Origin: Alphaproteobacteria bacterium
GTDB taxonomy: Bacteria; Pseudomonadota; Alphaproteobacteria; RS24
Reading direction: 5' to 3'
Assembly: GCA_029248825.1 (NCBI GenBank)
Contig: JAQWIP010000102.1
Location: 1 to 64,000, forward strand
DNA length: 64,000 nt
Shown: one piece after another, positions 8,046-18,654 of the stretch
Numbering within the stretch: position 1 is the stretch's first letter
Layout: every line of letters begins with the position of its first letter
Notes under the pieces: model-generated
The model's input: only the letters and a program-made list of their open reading frames with translations
Told to the model about the DNA's origin: nothing
The model's database searches: none
Position numbers and translations under genes: made by a program

Positions 8046-10001
8046 ATGTCTAAATCTGGGTTGGATGAGTTAATTTTTGAAGTGCCAGCAAAAGCCGCTG
8101 CCGAAGCGCATGTAGATGCCGCCAAATATGAGGCCATGTATGCCCAAAGCTTGGCAGACCCCGACGCCTTTTGGGGCGAGCACGCCAAGCGCATCGACTG
8201 GATGACGCCCTATACAAAAGTCAAAAACACCCATTTCTCCAATACCGACGTGTCGATTAAATGGTTTGAGGACGCGACCCTCAACGCTTGCGTCAATTGC
8301 GTCGACCGCCATTTGGAAACCCGTGGCGACCAGACGGCGATTATTTGGGAAGGCGATGAGCCGACCGAGGACGCAAAAATTACCTATGCGCAATTGCACG
8401 AAGAAGTCTGCCGCTTTGCCAATGTGCTGAAAGCGCGCGGCGTGCAAAAAGGCGACCGCGTGACTATTTATATGCCGATGATTCCCGAAGCCACTTACGC
8501 CATGCTGGCATGCGCGCGCATTGGCGCGGTGCATTCTGTGGTGTTCGGCGGCTTCTCGCCCGAGGCTTTGGCGGGACGCATTTTAGATTGCGAAAGCACC
8601 TGCCTTATCACCGCCGATGAAGGCGTGCGCGGCGGCAAAAAAATTCCCTTGAAAGCCAATGCCGATGCCGCCCTCGAGCAATGCCCTGACGTTGCCACGG
8701 TCGTGGTGGTGGCGCGCACGCATGGCGATATATCCATGCACGAGAGCCGCGATGTCTGGTATCACGAAGCCAAGGCAGAGGTTTCGGCGGATTGCCCGCC
8801 CGAAGAAATGAATGCCGAAGACCCGCTGTTTATTCTCTACACCTCTGGCTCGACCGGCAAACCCAAAGGCGTCTTGCACACCACGGGCGGCTATATGGTT
8901 TACGCCTCGATGACGCATGAATATGTTTTTGATTATAAACAAGGCGAGATTTATTGGTGTACCGCCGACGTCGGCTGGGTGACGGGTCACTCGTATATCG
9001 TCTATGGGCCGCTGGCCAATGGCGCCACCACTTTGATGTTTGAAGGCGTGCCAAATTATCCCGACAATTCACGCTTCTGGCAGGTTTGCGACAAGCATCA
9101 GGTGAATATTTTCTACACCGCCCCGACCGCTTTGCGCGCGCTGATGCGCGAAGGCGATGCGCCCGTCAAAGCCACTTCGCGCTCAAGCTTGCGGCTTTTG
9201 GGGTCGGTCGGCGAGCCGATCAATCCCGAAGCTTGGCTTTGGTATCATCGCACCGTGGGCGACGAGCGCTGCCCGATTGTCGATACTTGGTGGCAAACCG
9301 AAACCGGCGGCATTTTAATTTCACCGCTACCCGGCGCCACCGACTTGAAACCAGGCTCGGCCACGCGGCCGTTTTTTGGCGTGCAGCCGCTTTTGGTCGA
9401 CACCGAAGGCCAAGAGCTGACAGGAGCCGCTTCGGGCAATTTATGCCTTCGCGATAGCTGGCCGGGGCAAATGCGCTCGGTCTATGGCGACCACAAACGC
9501 TTTATCGAAACCTATTTCTCGCAATACCCCGGCACTTATTTCACCGGCGACGGCTGCCGCCGCGATGAAGATGGCTATTATTGGATTACCGGACGCGTCG
9601 ATGATGTGCTGAATATTTCTGGCCACCGCCTCGGCACGGCCGAAGTGGAAAGCGCGCTTGTCTCGCACGCGCAAGTGGCCGAAGCCGCCGTGGTCGGCTA
9701 TCCGCACGATATCAAAGGCCAAGGGATTTATTGCTATGTCACCTTGAACGCAGGGCTCGATGGTGATGACGCGCTGAAAAGCGAATTGGTGAAATGGGTG
9801 CGCAAAGAAATCGGCCCCATTGCCTCGCCAGATCTGCTGCAATTCGCGCCCGGCCTGCCCAAAACGCGGTCGGGCAAAATCATGCGGCGGATTTTACGCA
9901 AAATTGCCGAGGATGATTTTTCCAATCTCGGCGACACCTCGACGCTGGCCGACCCAAGCGTGGTGGAAGATTTAATCGACAACCGACAAAACCGAGCTTA
10001 G
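8046..10001 (+). CDS. acs: Acetyl-CoA synthetase (acetate-CoA ligase)
   Basis: Acs activates acetate to acetyl-CoA through acetyl-AMP in the cytoplasm. The adenylate-forming motifs are clear: [68 protein letters not shown] and the C-terminal [17 protein letters not shown]. The last contains the lysine that is reversibly acetylated in the family. At 651 residues it matches normal Acs length. I start at ATG 8046 because AAGGGAG sits 10 bp upstream. A GTG at 8025 is in frame. It is convergent with the nuclease gene, with only 12 bp between. Confidence 0.96.
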   Translation: MSKSGLDELIFEVPAKAAAEAHVDAAKYEAMYAQSLADPDAFWGEHAKRIDWMTPYTKVKNTHFSNTDVSIKWFEDATLNACVNCVDRHLETRGDQTAIIWEGDEPTEDAKITYAQLHEEVCRFANVLKARGVQKGDRVTIYMPMIPEATYAMLACARIGAVHSVVFGGFSPEALAGRILDCESTCLITADEGVRGGKKIPLKANADAALEQCPDVATVVVVARTHGDISMHESRDVWYHEAKAEVSADCPPEEMNAEDPLFILYTSGSTGKPKGVLHTTGGYMVYASMTHEYVFDYKQGEIYWCTADVGWVTGHSYIVYGPLANGATTLMFEGVPNYPDNSRFWQVCDKHQVNIFYTAPTALRALMREGDAPVKATSRSSLRLLGSVGEPINPEAWLWYHRTVGDERCPIVDTWWQTETGGILISPLPGATDLKPGSATRPFFGVQPLLVDTEGQELTGAASGNLCLRDSWPGQMRSVYGDHKRFIETYFSQYPGTYFTGDGCRRDEDGYYWITGRVDDVLNISGHRLGTAEVESALVSHAQVAEAAVVGYPHDIKGQGIYCYVTLNAGLDGDDALKSELVKWVRKEIGPIASPDLLQFAPGLPKTRSGKIMRRILRKIAEDDFSNLGDTSTLADPSVVEDLIDNRQNRA

Positions 10002-10013
10002 GCGCATCGGTCT

Positions 10014-10460
10014 TTAGGGACACCAAGTGGCGCGCCGACCCCGATAGGGTTTGGCCAGCCCCTCGGCCAAAAGGGCGGCGGATAAAGTCTCGCCCGTGCC
10101 GGAGGCTTGGGTTTTTTGCACTGTCCCCAAGACGCGCCCCGCATAGGTGCCATGGTGAATTTGGGTGAGGCGCAGGCCGTCTTGGCGCAGCCATTGCGCG
10201 GCGAAGTTTTTTGCCTCGCGCGCGCGTTTGGTTTCCGCCGCGCATTTGCCTTTAATCTCTGGCGTGTCGACGCCCTTCAAGCGAATTTTCACCTCCACCG
10301 TCTGCCCCAACCAAATGGGGATGCGGGCGCGAAACGTATCGCCATCGATGACTTTTAAAACTTCGAAATCAAACGGGCCCGGAAGCTTTTGAGCCGCGCT
10401 CGCAGGCGCACTCAAAATCAGCCCAAGGCTTATCGCAATCGCAAAACAAACACGGCGCAT
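10014..10460 (-). CDS. Secreted staphylococcal-nuclease-like (SNase) protein
   Basis: The 148-residue precursor starts MRRVCFAIAISLGLILSAPASAA, a clear Sec signal peptide cleaved after ASA. The mature part has the SNase OB-fold with VIDGDTFRARI and IRLKGVDTPEI, which hold the calcium-binding and catalytic Asp/Arg residues. A later Arg motif, AGRVLG, matches the family. It should act as a periplasmic or extracellular calcium-dependent nuclease. GGAG sits 8 bp before ATG 10460. The frame extends to 10484 but that would spoil the signal peptide. Confidence 0.87.
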   Translation of the reverse strand: MRRVCFAIAISLGLILSAPASAAQKLPGPFDFEVLKVIDGDTFRARIPIWLGQTVEVKIRLKGVDTPEIKGKCAAETKRAREAKNFAAQWLRQDGLRLTQIHHGTYAGRVLGTVQKTQASGTGETLSAALLAEGLAKPYRGRRATWCP

Positions 10461-10545
10461 ATTTTTCTCCACACAACAACACATTCAACCGCAGGCTAGC
10501 GTGTTTCGCCAGCGCCACGCCAGTGACTCATAGTTGCAAATTTGA

Positions 10546-10776
10546 TTAAAAGTCGGAGACGATACCGTCCTTTTCCCAATCGCCATAACGAGTGGGTTCG
10601 GGGCCGTCTTGGCCACCGCTTTCGCTGGCGCGTTGGCGCACCACATGGGCGGCGCGGCGCGCGGCCGCCTCTTCCAGCGCTTTCTGCTGCGCGGCGTTTC
10701 GCTGCGCGGTCACGGTTTTCGGGTCTTTGAGCTTTGGGTCTTTGAGCTTCGGGTCTTTGAGCGATGATTTTTTCAT
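10546..10776 (-). CDS. DUF1674 / SDHAF4-like succinate dehydrogenase assembly protein
   Basis: The C-terminal half of this 76-residue protein carries the DUF1674 signature GGQDGPEPTRYGDWEKDG, shared with mitochondrial SDHAF4. That protein binds the flavinylated SDH catalytic subunit before complex II assembly. The function is inferred from the family. The N terminus is unusual: three copies of a five-residue unit (LKDPK), matching three 15-bp DNA repeats, followed by a charged Ala-rich helix. It is divergent from rsmB, a common arrangement in alphaproteobacteria. Confidence 0.85.
   Translation of the reverse strand: MKKSSLKDPKLKDPKLKDPKTVTAQRNAAQQKALEEAAARRAAHVVRQRASESGGQDGPEPTRYGDWEKDGIVSDF
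10720..10764. repeat. Three 15-bp tandem repeats in the SDHAF4-like gene
   Basis: Units at 10720-10734, 10735-10749 and 10750-10764 all read close to CGGGTCTTTGAGCTT and encode LKDPK on the minus strand. The unit length is a multiple of three, so copy-number changes keep the frame. Confidence 0.9.
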
Positions 10777-10828
10777 ATTTGTAATATGGGGGCTTTACGA
10801 ATGATTGCCAAGGTGGTGTAACCGCGAC

Positions 10829-12211
10829 ATGGTTTCGCAAGCAGATAATGCAAAGGGCAAAAATGCCTCCCCCAAAAAGGGGGGTCGCGGCAAGGGCGAT
10901 ACGCGCCGTGTGGCTGGCGGCATGCTGGCGGCCATCACGCGCGGCAAAACGCTGGATGAAGCGCGCGACCGCCTTTCCGATTTGCCCGATAGCGAACGCA
11001 ATTTAGCCGATGCCATGGTGCAAATGGCCTTGCGCCATTACGGCGAAATTAACGCGCTGACCGCCAAACATTTAAAACGCGCGCTTCCCCTACGCCCGCA
11101 TATCGCGCATGGGCTTTTGTGCATCGGCGTGGCGCAATTGGTTTATATGAATGTGCCAGCCCATGCCGCCATCCACGAAACCGTGGCCGCGACGGGGCGG
11201 CGCGAGCAGCCCTTCCGTGGGCTTATCAATGCCGTCTTGCGCCAAATCGAACGCGACATTCAAGCCGATGGCTTGCCCAAACCCGCACCACGAGAAAATC
11301 TTCCCGAGTGGATGCAAGCCCGCTTTGAGGCTGCCTATGGTGGCGCGGCCTTGGATGCAATGGTGACCCAACATACGCGCACGCCGCCGCTCGATTTGGG
11401 CTTTAAATCGCGCGAAAAAGCGTCCGCTTTCGTCGCCGCTCATGAGGGCGCCGAGCCGCTTAATGACACCCATGTGCGCTTAAATCGCTCGGGCGATGTG
11501 CGGGCCTTGGACGGCTTTAAAGAGGGTGATTGGTTTGTGCAAGATGTGGCGGCGGGATATCCGGCGCGCTTATTGGAGGCCGAATTGGCCGCCATCTCTA
11601 CACCTGAGACGCCCGCCAGCGTTCTCGATCTTTGCGCCGCGCCCGGCGGCAAGACGTTGCAATTGGCCGCCGCGGGCTATGCCGTCACAGCCCTCGATAT
11701 TTCTGCCAATCGATTGGCGCGGGTCAAAGAAAACCTGAAGCGCACCAAACTAAAAGCCAATTTGGTCAAAGCCGATGCTTTGAACTGGCAATCGCCCAAG
11801 CAATTCGATGCGGTGCTATTGGATGCGCCGTGTTCGGCCAGCGGCACCATGCGCCGCCACCCCGACCTCGTGCTGAACCGCCACGAAGGCTATATCGCCA
11901 AATTAGCCGCGTTTCAGCAGCAATTGCTGGCGCGCGCCACCGACTGGGTCAAGCCAGGTGGGTTTTTATGCTATGCGGTTTGCTCGCTCGACCCCGAAGA
12001 AGGCGAAGCGCAAGCGCAAGCTTTTCTCGAAACCCATGCCGATTTTCGCGTCGTGACGCCGCAAAACCTGCCCGCCCATTTAACCCATGACCAAGCCTTC
12101 CGCTCGACACCAGCCGATCATCCGCTGGCCCAAGCGCGCTATCTCGGCGATATGGAAAAAGGCGGTATGGACGGTTTCTTTGCCCAAATATTTCAAAAAA
12201 TAGGTGCATAA
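10829..12211 (+). CDS. rsmB: 16S rRNA (cytosine-967-C5) methyltransferase RsmB
   Basis: The 460-residue protein has an N-terminal NusB-like helical RNA-binding domain (about residues 25-150, including QPFRGLINAVLR) and a C-terminal SAM-dependent m5C methyltransferase domain. The SAM motif VLDLCAAPGGKTLQLAA is clear. The two family cysteines are in DAPCSASGTMRRHPD and CYAVCSLDPEEGE. I start at ATG 10829, with AAGGTGG upstream. The N terminus is Lys/Gly rich. Spacing to rpe is 96 bp. Confidence 0.94.
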   Translation: MVSQADNAKGKNASPKKGGRGKGDTRRVAGGMLAAITRGKTLDEARDRLSDLPDSERNLADAMVQMALRHYGEINALTAKHLKRALPLRPHIAHGLLCIGVAQLVYMNVPAHAAIHETVAATGRREQPFRGLINAVLRQIERDIQADGLPKPAPRENLPEWMQARFEAAYGGAALDAMVTQHTRTPPLDLGFKSREKASAFVAAHEGAEPLNDTHVRLNRSGDVRALDGFKEGDWFVQDVAAGYPARLLEAELAAISTPETPASVLDLCAAPGGKTLQLAAAGYAVTALDISANRLARVKENLKRTKLKANLVKADALNWQSPKQFDAVLLDAPCSASGTMRRHPDLVLNRHEGYIAKLAAFQQQLLARATDWVKPGGFLCYAVCSLDPEEGEAQAQAFLETHADFRVVTPQNLPAHLTHDQAFRSTPADHPLAQARYLGDMEKGGMDGFFAQIFQKIGA

Positions 12212-12307
12212 AACCCGTCAAAAGCGCTGGCCAATCGCAACACGATTGCGAGCCTGTGCAAAACCCCTTACAGATAATTCATAGGCAAATTTTTAAGGGT
12301 GCAAAGC

Positions 12308-12976
12308 ATGAGCCACGTTAAGATTTCACCTTCCATTCTCTCCGCAGATTTCGCCAAATTGGGCGAAGAAGTCGCCGCGATTTGCGAGGCGGGCTGCGAC
12401 CTCGTCCATGTCGATGTGATGGACGGCCATTTTGTTCCCAATATCACCATTGGCCCCGATGTCGTAAAAGCCATCAAACCGCACGCCAGCAAGCCGCTGG
12501 ATGTGCATTTGATGATTGCCCCGGTCGACACTTATATTTCCGCTTTTGCAGACGCAGGCGCCGATATCATCACTTTCCACCCCGAAGCGGGCCCGCATCC
12601 GCATCGCACCGTGCAGGCCATTAAGGCGGCTGGATGCAAAGCGGGGGTCTCCTTGAACCCCGCCACGGCCGTCAGCGTGCTGGATCATTTGATGGGCGAC
12701 ATTGACCTTATTTTGGTGATGTCGGTAAACCCAGGCTTTGGCGGACAAAGCTTCATCGAAAGCCAATTGGATAAAATCCGCACGCTTCGTGCGATGATTA
12801 CCGCCTCTGGCAGAGACATTGAGCTAGAGGTGGATGGCGGCGTAAACCGCGAAAATGCGGCTCGTATTATCGAAGCTGGCGCCTCTATGTTGGTGGCCGG
12901 AACCGCCACTTTCAAGGGTGGCCCCACCGCTTATGCCGATAATATAGCCGCTCTGCGGACTGCCAAGGGGCAGTAA
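12308..12976 (+). CDS. rpe: Ribulose-phosphate 3-epimerase
   Basis: Rpe interconverts ribulose 5-phosphate and xylulose 5-phosphate in the pentose phosphate pathway. The 222-residue TIM barrel shows [34 protein letters not shown] with metal-binding His/Asp, [17 protein letters not shown] and the late EVDGGVN with the second catalytic Asp. ATG 12308 follows TTTTTAAGGG. Its stop overlaps the next ATG (TAATG), so it is coupled to the heparinase-like gene. Confidence 0.95.
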   Translation: MSHVKISPSILSADFAKLGEEVAAICEAGCDLVHVDVMDGHFVPNITIGPDVVKAIKPHASKPLDVHLMIAPVDTYISAFADAGADIITFHPEAGPHPHRTVQAIKAAGCKAGVSLNPATAVSVLDHLMGDIDLILVMSVNPGFGGQSFIESQLDKIRTLRAMITASGRDIELEVDGGVNRENAARIIEAGASMLVAGTATFKGGPTAYADNIAALRTAKGQ

Positions 12977-14703
12977 TGGGACGCGCGCACCGGCTGACGA
13001 CAGGCTTTGAAGCCTTGCGCGCCGATGCTGCTGCGTTTCGCCATAACCTCCGAAATGCGTTTTTATGCGTCTCCCCGGGACGCCGCCTTTGGCAAGGCCC
13101 TGCGGGCGCGCTGACCTATGGCGTGCCGCCGAGCTTGCGCCCGGGAAACCCCGCGCGCGGCGAGGCTTGGCTGGCGGGCGATTATACTTTGCCCGGCGCC
13201 ATTGTAAGAGATGCCAGCCGTCTGCCGTTTCAAATCGAGCCGCCCAATGCGGAATGGCGCGATGAATTGCATAGTTTTTCTTGGGCCTGTGATTTACTGG
13301 CGCTGCCCGATGCGGCGGGTCATCAGATGTGCCGCGATATGATTTTGCACTGGGTGCAGGCGGATTATTTGGGGCGCAAAAAATATATGGCGCCCAATGT
13401 GGTCAGCCGCCGATTGGCCCGCTGGAACCTCGCCCTTGGGGTGTTGAAGGCAGGCTTTGATAGCCAAGAATTGGCGCGCATAAATACCTGCTATACGCAT
13501 CAGGCGCGCTGGCTGGCGCTGACCATTGGGCAAATTCCCGACGGGCAAATGCGCCTCGAAAGTGCCATTGGGCTTACGTTAGCTGGCTTGAGCTTGCCGC
13601 AAGAAGGGCAGATTTTGCGCCAAGGCATGGATTTGCTAATCCGAGAATTGCGCCGCCAAATCCTCCCCGATGGCGGCCATATCAGCCGCACGCCCGATAT
13701 TTTGGTCGACCTTTTGGCCGATTTAATCGCCATTGAATCGGGGCTGGCGGCGCGCCAAATCGCCCCGCCGAATTTATTCGCCATCACCTTAACCCGCATG
13801 CAAGCCATGGTGCGTATGTTGCGCCATAGAGATAAAAAACTTGCCGTCTTCCAAGGCGGGCTGGAGCGAGAGGCCGCGAGCCTAGATGCGGTTTTGCCCA
13901 AAAAAGACCAGACGCCGATGAGTTTTGCCCCGAAAAGCGGCTACCAGCGCCTAGATGCCGAACAGACCACCGTCTTGGTCGATACGGGCAGTGAGATGAG
14001 CGGCGTCCATAGTTTGAAAAGCCATCCCGCCCCGCTGGCCTTTGAAATGAGCCATGGCAGCGATCGTTTGATTGTCAATTGCGGGCCCAACCTTGTGCAT
14101 GGCGCCGATTGGAAACTGGCGGCGCGCGGGCTGTCGGCGCATTCGACGCTGTCTTTTGACCAAAATGTGAAAGACCCGTTTTTGCGCAGCGGCCATGCCG
14201 CGCGTCGTTTAGGCTCTCGCTTGAAAGCCGATGATTGGCATGTCACGGCGCGGCGCGTCGAAGATAAAACCGGCATTTGGCTGGAGGCCAGCCATGGTAT
14301 TTTTCTCGACACCCATGGCGTGCGTCACAATCGGCGTTTGTTTATGGATGCGCGCGGCGAAGATTTGCGCGGCGAAGATTTACTGCTCGCCGATATGTCG
14401 CATGAGGCGGCCGAGGGCGCGCCCTTTCATTTGCGCTTTCATTTGCACCCTGATGTGACCGCCAGTTTGCAAAGCGGCGGCGATGCGGTTTTGCTGCTGA
14501 CACCGAGCGGCCACGGCTGGCAATTTCGTACCGGCAAAGACAGCCCCACTCAATTGCGCCTCGAAGAAAGCGTCTATATGGGACGCCACGGCGTGCCGCA
14601 ACGGAGCCAGCAACTTGCCATTCGCGGGCAATTGGGCCATACCGATACGCTCATCCGCTGGGCCTTGCGCTATGCAGGACGGCGCGGAAAACGCAGACCT
14701 TAG
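12976..14703 (+). CDS. Heparinase II/III-like protein
   Basis: The 575-residue protein has an N-terminal all-helical (alpha/alpha toroid) region and a C-terminal heparinase II/III beta-sandwich domain from about residue 330. Signatures of that domain include HGSDRLIVNCGP, RGLSAHSTLSF and HGIFLDTHGVRHNRRLFMD. No signal peptide is evident, so the in-cell location and substrate are unclear. The gene order rsmB-rpe-heparinase-like-purH is seen in other alphaproteobacteria, where this family is also usually uncharacterised. A RGEDLRGEDL duplication lies near residue 456. Confidence 0.85.
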   Translation: MGRAHRLTTGFEALRADAAAFRHNLRNAFLCVSPGRRLWQGPAGALTYGVPPSLRPGNPARGEAWLAGDYTLPGAIVRDASRLPFQIEPPNAEWRDELHSFSWACDLLALPDAAGHQMCRDMILHWVQADYLGRKKYMAPNVVSRRLARWNLALGVLKAGFDSQELARINTCYTHQARWLALTIGQIPDGQMRLESAIGLTLAGLSLPQEGQILRQGMDLLIRELRRQILPDGGHISRTPDILVDLLADLIAIESGLAARQIAPPNLFAITLTRMQAMVRMLRHRDKKLAVFQGGLEREAASLDAVLPKKDQTPMSFAPKSGYQRLDAEQTTVLVDTGSEMSGVHSLKSHPAPLAFEMSHGSDRLIVNCGPNLVHGADWKLAARGLSAHSTLSFDQNVKDPFLRSGHAARRLGSRLKADDWHVTARRVEDKTGIWLEASHGIFLDTHGVRHNRRLFMDARGEDLRGEDLLLADMSHEAAEGAPFHLRFHLHPDVTASLQSGGDAVLLLTPSGHGWQFRTGKDSPTQLRLEESVYMGRHGVPQRSQQLAIRGQLGHTDTLIRWALRYAGRRGKRRP

Positions 14704-14728
14704 TTAACGACCAAGTTAGGAACCCCCC

Positions 14729-16330
14729 ATGACAAATTCCCCCTCCAAGTCCGAACGCAAAGGCATGACGCGCGCGCTGATTTCCGTGTCCGATAAAGAC
14801 GGGATTGTCGATTTCGCAAAACAGCTTGCGGCCAAAGGGGTCGAGCTGGTCTCGACGGGCGGCACGGCCAAGTTATTGCAAGAAGCCGGTCTGGCGTGTC
14901 GCGATGTCTCGGAGCTGACGGGGTTTCCAGAGATGATGGATGGCCGCGTCAAAACCCTCCACCCGAAGGTTCACGGCGGGCTTTTGGCCATTCGTGAGAA
15001 TGAGGCACATCAAAGCTCGATGCATGAACATGACATTCTGGCGATTGATTTGCTGGTGGTGAACCTTTACCCGTTTGAGGCCACGGTGGCGGCTGGCGGC
15101 GATTATGCGAGCTGCATTGAGAATATTGATATCGGCGGGCCCGCGATGATCCGCGCGGCGGCGAAAAACCATAATGATGTCGCGGTTTTGGTCGATAATG
15201 AAGATTATGACGAAGTGCTGGCGGCACTCGATGCGGGCGGCACGGATTTGTCTTTGCGCCAGCGCTTGGCGCAAAAAGCCTATGCCCGCACGGGCGCCTA
15301 TGACGCCGCGATTTCCAATTGGATGGCCGCGCAACTCGAAATTGACATGCCGCCCTACCGTGCGGTTGGCGGCAAATTGCAACAGGCTTTGCGCTATGGC
15401 GAAAACCCGCATCAGCAAGCTGGCTTTTATGTTGGCGATACGCCGCGCATTGGTGTCGCCACCGCCGAGCAAGTGCAAGGCAAAGCGCTGTCGTATAATA
15501 ATATCAATGACACAGATGCCGCGTTTGAATTGGTCGCCGAATTCGACCCCGCCCAAACCGCGGCTTGCGCCATCATCAAACACGCCAATCCTTGCGGCGT
15601 CGCTACGGGCGCCACATTGTCCGAGGCTTTTGCCAAAGCGTTGCGTTGCGATCCGGTTTCGGCTTTTGGCGGCATTATCGCCATGAACCAAACCCTCGAT
15701 GCCGCCACGGCCACCGCGATTACCGAGATTTTCACCGAAGTGATTATCGCGCCAGACGCCGATGCGGCGGCGCGCGAGGTGATTGCGAAAAAGAAGAACT
15801 TGCGCTTGCTGATTACCGGCGGCCTTCCTGTGGCCGATGCCGCAGGGCTTTCGCTGCGCAATGTTGCGGGCGGCTATTTGGTGCAAAATCGCGACAATGG
15901 CCATATTGGCGAGGCGGATTTAACCTGCGTCACCAAGCGCCAACCCAGCGCCCGAGAGCTGGCCGACTTATTGTTTGCTTGGCGCGTTGCCAAACATGTG
16001 AAGTCCAATGCGATTGTCTATGTAAAAGATGGCGCCACTGTGGGCGTGGGCGCAGGGCAAATGAGCCGCCTCGACAGCTCGCGCATTGCCGCGCGCAAAA
16101 GCCAAGATGCCGCCGAAGCTTGTGGGGCAGACGCGCCCCTCGCTAAAGGCTCGGTTGTCGCCTCGGATGCTTTCTTCCCGTTCGCGGATGGTCTGCTAAA
16201 TGCGGCCGAAGCGGGTGCGACAGCCGTCATCCAGCCCGGTGGCTCCATTCGCGACGATGACGTCATTGCCGCCGCCGATGAAGCGGGATTGGCCATGATG
16301 TTTACCGGCATGCGCCATTTCCGACACTAA
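14729..16330 (+). CDS. purH: Bifunctional AICAR transformylase/IMP cyclohydrolase
   Basis: PurH carries out the last two steps of IMP synthesis. The N-terminal MGS-like IMP cyclohydrolase domain has [12 protein letters not shown] and [20 protein letters not shown]. The C-terminal transformylase domain has [25 protein letters not shown] and [10 protein letters not shown], then [12 protein letters not shown]. At 533 residues it is full length. It ends nine bases before the convergent helical-repeat gene, with no visible terminator between. Confidence 0.97.
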   Translation: MTNSPSKSERKGMTRALISVSDKDGIVDFAKQLAAKGVELVSTGGTAKLLQEAGLACRDVSELTGFPEMMDGRVKTLHPKVHGGLLAIRENEAHQSSMHEHDILAIDLLVVNLYPFEATVAAGGDYASCIENIDIGGPAMIRAAAKNHNDVAVLVDNEDYDEVLAALDAGGTDLSLRQRLAQKAYARTGAYDAAISNWMAAQLEIDMPPYRAVGGKLQQALRYGENPHQQAGFYVGDTPRIGVATAEQVQGKALSYNNINDTDAAFELVAEFDPAQTAACAIIKHANPCGVATGATLSEAFAKALRCDPVSAFGGIIAMNQTLDAATATAITEIFTEVIIAPDADAAAREVIAKKKNLRLLITGGLPVADAAGLSLRNVAGGYLVQNRDNGHIGEADLTCVTKRQPSARELADLLFAWRVAKHVKSNAIVYVKDGATVGVGAGQMSRLDSSRIAARKSQDAAEACGADAPLAKGSVVASDAFFPFADGLLNAAEAGATAVIQPGGSIRDDDVIAAADEAGLAMMFTGMRHFRH

Positions 16331-16339
16331 TCGAGCGGC

Positions 16340-18646
16340 TTAGCCACACGCGTTTTTTGTGGTGTTTTGCCAGTCCTGCAAAATGGGAAACGCGAGAACC
16401 GCTTCGCGCCAATTGGCTTGCGCTTGCGTGCGCGAGAAGATTTTGTCTTGCATGGCACAGGCCTGCTGTTTGCGCTCTAGCTCGATGAAGATAGCCGCCA
16501 GCCCCAGCCGCGCGCCCATGCCGACGGGGTCATCGGCGGGCGTGCGCCGCGCCAAAGACGACAAAGCGCGCGCCGCTTCTAGGCCGCGTGCATTGGCTTG
16601 CAAAGTGGCGGCGCGCAAAAACCAAGCCGAGGGGCGGCGAGGAAATTCGCTGGCCAATTTTTCGGCCAATGCCAAAGCCGCTTCGGGCTGCTCGCGGGTT
16701 AAATCGAAATCAATCAACGTCTCTAATAACACCGCGCGGGGGCGCCCTTGCAGGGTCTCCAAATCGCTGGTCAGCCAGACATACTGCGTGGCGAGGCGCG
16801 CTTTGGTTTCTGGTTTTTTGAGATAGGCTTTCCAATGCGCCAACATATGAGCGGCGGCGGCATCCTCTTGTGTCTCCAGCAGTGAGCTCAATCTTTCGCT
16901 ATCTTTTTGCGCCACCAGATAGGATAAAGCGCGCGGCACCAAGGGGCGAATATCGCCGCCCGCCTCGACAAAACTCCCCCAGGCCGAGCCAAATTTAGGG
17001 CTGCTCAATTCTCCGCTCAAGGCAATTTCAATGCCCGCACGATGCACCGCCAAAGGGTCTCCCGCAATACATCCGGGCGGGCATTCGACGCGCGTCCATA
17101 ATTGATACAGCGTCATGGCTCCGCGCGCGCTGGCCGATATTTCGGCAGGGCTTTCGGTTTTGCGCCGCGCCTTTATCGCCTCGCCAAGCAAGCGCACGCG
17201 CATGCCCAAAAACAATCGATAGGCCGGCGTGTCGGGGCCAATGCCGGTGAGAATTTTATCGGCCTCCGCCCAGTTTTTGCGAGCGGTGGCATCGCGCGCC
17301 AAAACCACGCGCGCGCGCATCGCCAATAAAACATCCAAGGAGGGCGGCGGCGGGGTTGTCGCGGTGTCTGTGGAAATCGCTTGGGCGGGAATGGCGACCC
17401 CTTGGAAAGCGCGCGCCAGCGTCAGCATGGCCGCATCGGGTTTTTTGTCGACGGATAATTGCGCCAAAGCGATTAATTTATTTAATCGTAAGGCCGTTTC
17501 GCTGGTCTCTGGCAGAGCGTCTTGCGCCGAGCGAAGATGCGTGATCGCCAATTTATAGTCGCCCAAATTCAGCCGCGCCACGCCCATATGATAATCGACC
17601 CGCCGCTTGAGACCCGTTGGCATATGCGAATGGAAAGCTTTCATGCCCGGCCAAGCGGCCAAAATCTGTCCGTATTTTTGCGCCGCAAAAGCCTGCCGCA
17701 TCCCCCGCAAAGAAAGGCCAGGTTCATAATCCATAGCATCGAGCAGCAATTGATCGCGCGCGACTAAATCCAACGCCGCTTTGAGGTTTTGCCCATCGCC
17801 TTGAAAGGCGGGGCGCAAGAGCGCGACAATCTCATAGGCCGGGCGCGTCTCGCGCATCGCTTGGCGCGCCAAATTCACCGCATCGCCGCTGGCAATCAAG
17901 CTTGAGCGAGGCGCCGCCTCAGAGGTTTGTGTGTCGAATAAAGCCACGGGAGGGCGATAGTCTGGCGCGCTTATTCGCGCATAAAAATCGTCGACCGCAC
18001 GGATAAAGCTCGGCGCGCCGCCCCGCTTTAGAGACTGTTGCAAACGCTGCAAAGTCGAGGTCGCCGTGGTTAAATCCCCTGCCTCAATTTGCGTGGTCGC
18101 CAAACCATACATGGCGCGTTGCACCAGCACGGGATGTTTAAATTCAAAGGTTAGGCCTTGCATCGCCTTGAGCGCGCCTTGCATGGCCTCGGCTTTTTCT
18201 TGCGCCGAAATATGGCGCACGGCGGCGGCCAATTGCCCCCAAGCCACGCCATAAGCGCTCGCCACGCGCAGGCTTTCAATATCGCCCCATAAATCGGAGG
18301 ACAGTAATTCTTCAAACGACAATTCATTATGGCGCACATTATCTTCGGCCCGTTTTCGCAACGCCGCCATAGTGTCCGAGACTTGGCTGGCTTGGCGCAC
18401 GAAAGGCGCCAGCTCCAGAGGCCCAAAAGCGCTGTCATAACAAGCTTCCATGCCGATGGAATATTTATCCGTCGCCGCCAGATAGGGCGCGCTATTTTCG
18501 CTCAAAGCGGCCAGAATTTTTTCTGGCGTTTGGGTCAATAAGGCCGGCGGCGCCTCGCACGCGCGCACAGCGCTTGGCTCAAAACTCGCCAGAGCAACAA
18601 GCCAGACAGCCAACAAGGGTGCGCGCCAATATCGAATTAAAAACAT
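16340..18646 (-). CDS. Secreted helical-repeat (TPR-like) protein, last gene of exbB-VWA operon
   Basis: I cannot name this 768-residue protein. It starts with a signal sequence (RYWRAPLLAVWLVALAS) ending near Ala29-Cys30. Cys30 might be a lipid anchor, but Arg at -2 makes the lipobox poor. The rest is a long run of Ala/Leu-rich helix pairs. YHMGVARLNLGDYKLAITHL near residue 350 is the clearest TPR-like unit. Six cysteines after export (Cys30, Cys69, the ECPPGC pair and two near the C terminus) could form disulfides. It starts 8 bp after the VWA stop. By position it resembles the periplasmic TPR protein encoded next to some TonB2 clusters. Confidence 0.7.
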   Translation of the reverse strand: MFLIRYWRAPLLAVWLVALASFEPSAVRACEAPPALLTQTPEKILAALSENSAPYLAATDKYSIGMEACYDSAFGPLELAPFVRQASQVSDTMAALRKRAEDNVRHNELSFEELLSSDLWGDIESLRVASAYGVAWGQLAAAVRHISAQEKAEAMQGALKAMQGLTFEFKHPVLVQRAMYGLATTQIEAGDLTTATSTLQRLQQSLKRGGAPSFIRAVDDFYARISAPDYRPPVALFDTQTSEAAPRSSLIASGDAVNLARQAMRETRPAYEIVALLRPAFQGDGQNLKAALDLVARDQLLLDAMDYEPGLSLRGMRQAFAAQKYGQILAAWPGMKAFHSHMPTGLKRRVDYHMGVARLNLGDYKLAITHLRSAQDALPETSETALRLNKLIALAQLSVDKKPDAAMLTLARAFQGVAIPAQAISTDTATTPPPPSLDVLLAMRARVVLARDATARKNWAEADKILTGIGPDTPAYRLFLGMRVRLLGEAIKARRKTESPAEISASARGAMTLYQLWTRVECPPGCIAGDPLAVHRAGIEIALSGELSSPKFGSAWGSFVEAGGDIRPLVPRALSYLVAQKDSERLSSLLETQEDAAAAHMLAHWKAYLKKPETKARLATQYVWLTSDLETLQGRPRAVLLETLIDFDLTREQPEAALALAEKLASEFPRRPSAWFLRAATLQANARGLEAARALSSLARRTPADDPVGMGARLGLAAIFIELERKQQACAMQDKIFSRTQAQANWREAVLAFPILQDWQNTTKNACG

Positions 18647-18654
18647 CCCCGCCC

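Noticed and set aside
14873..15904. 343-codon minus-strand frame
   Set aside because: Complete antisense of purH; His/Arg/Ile-rich composition typical of a shadow frame.
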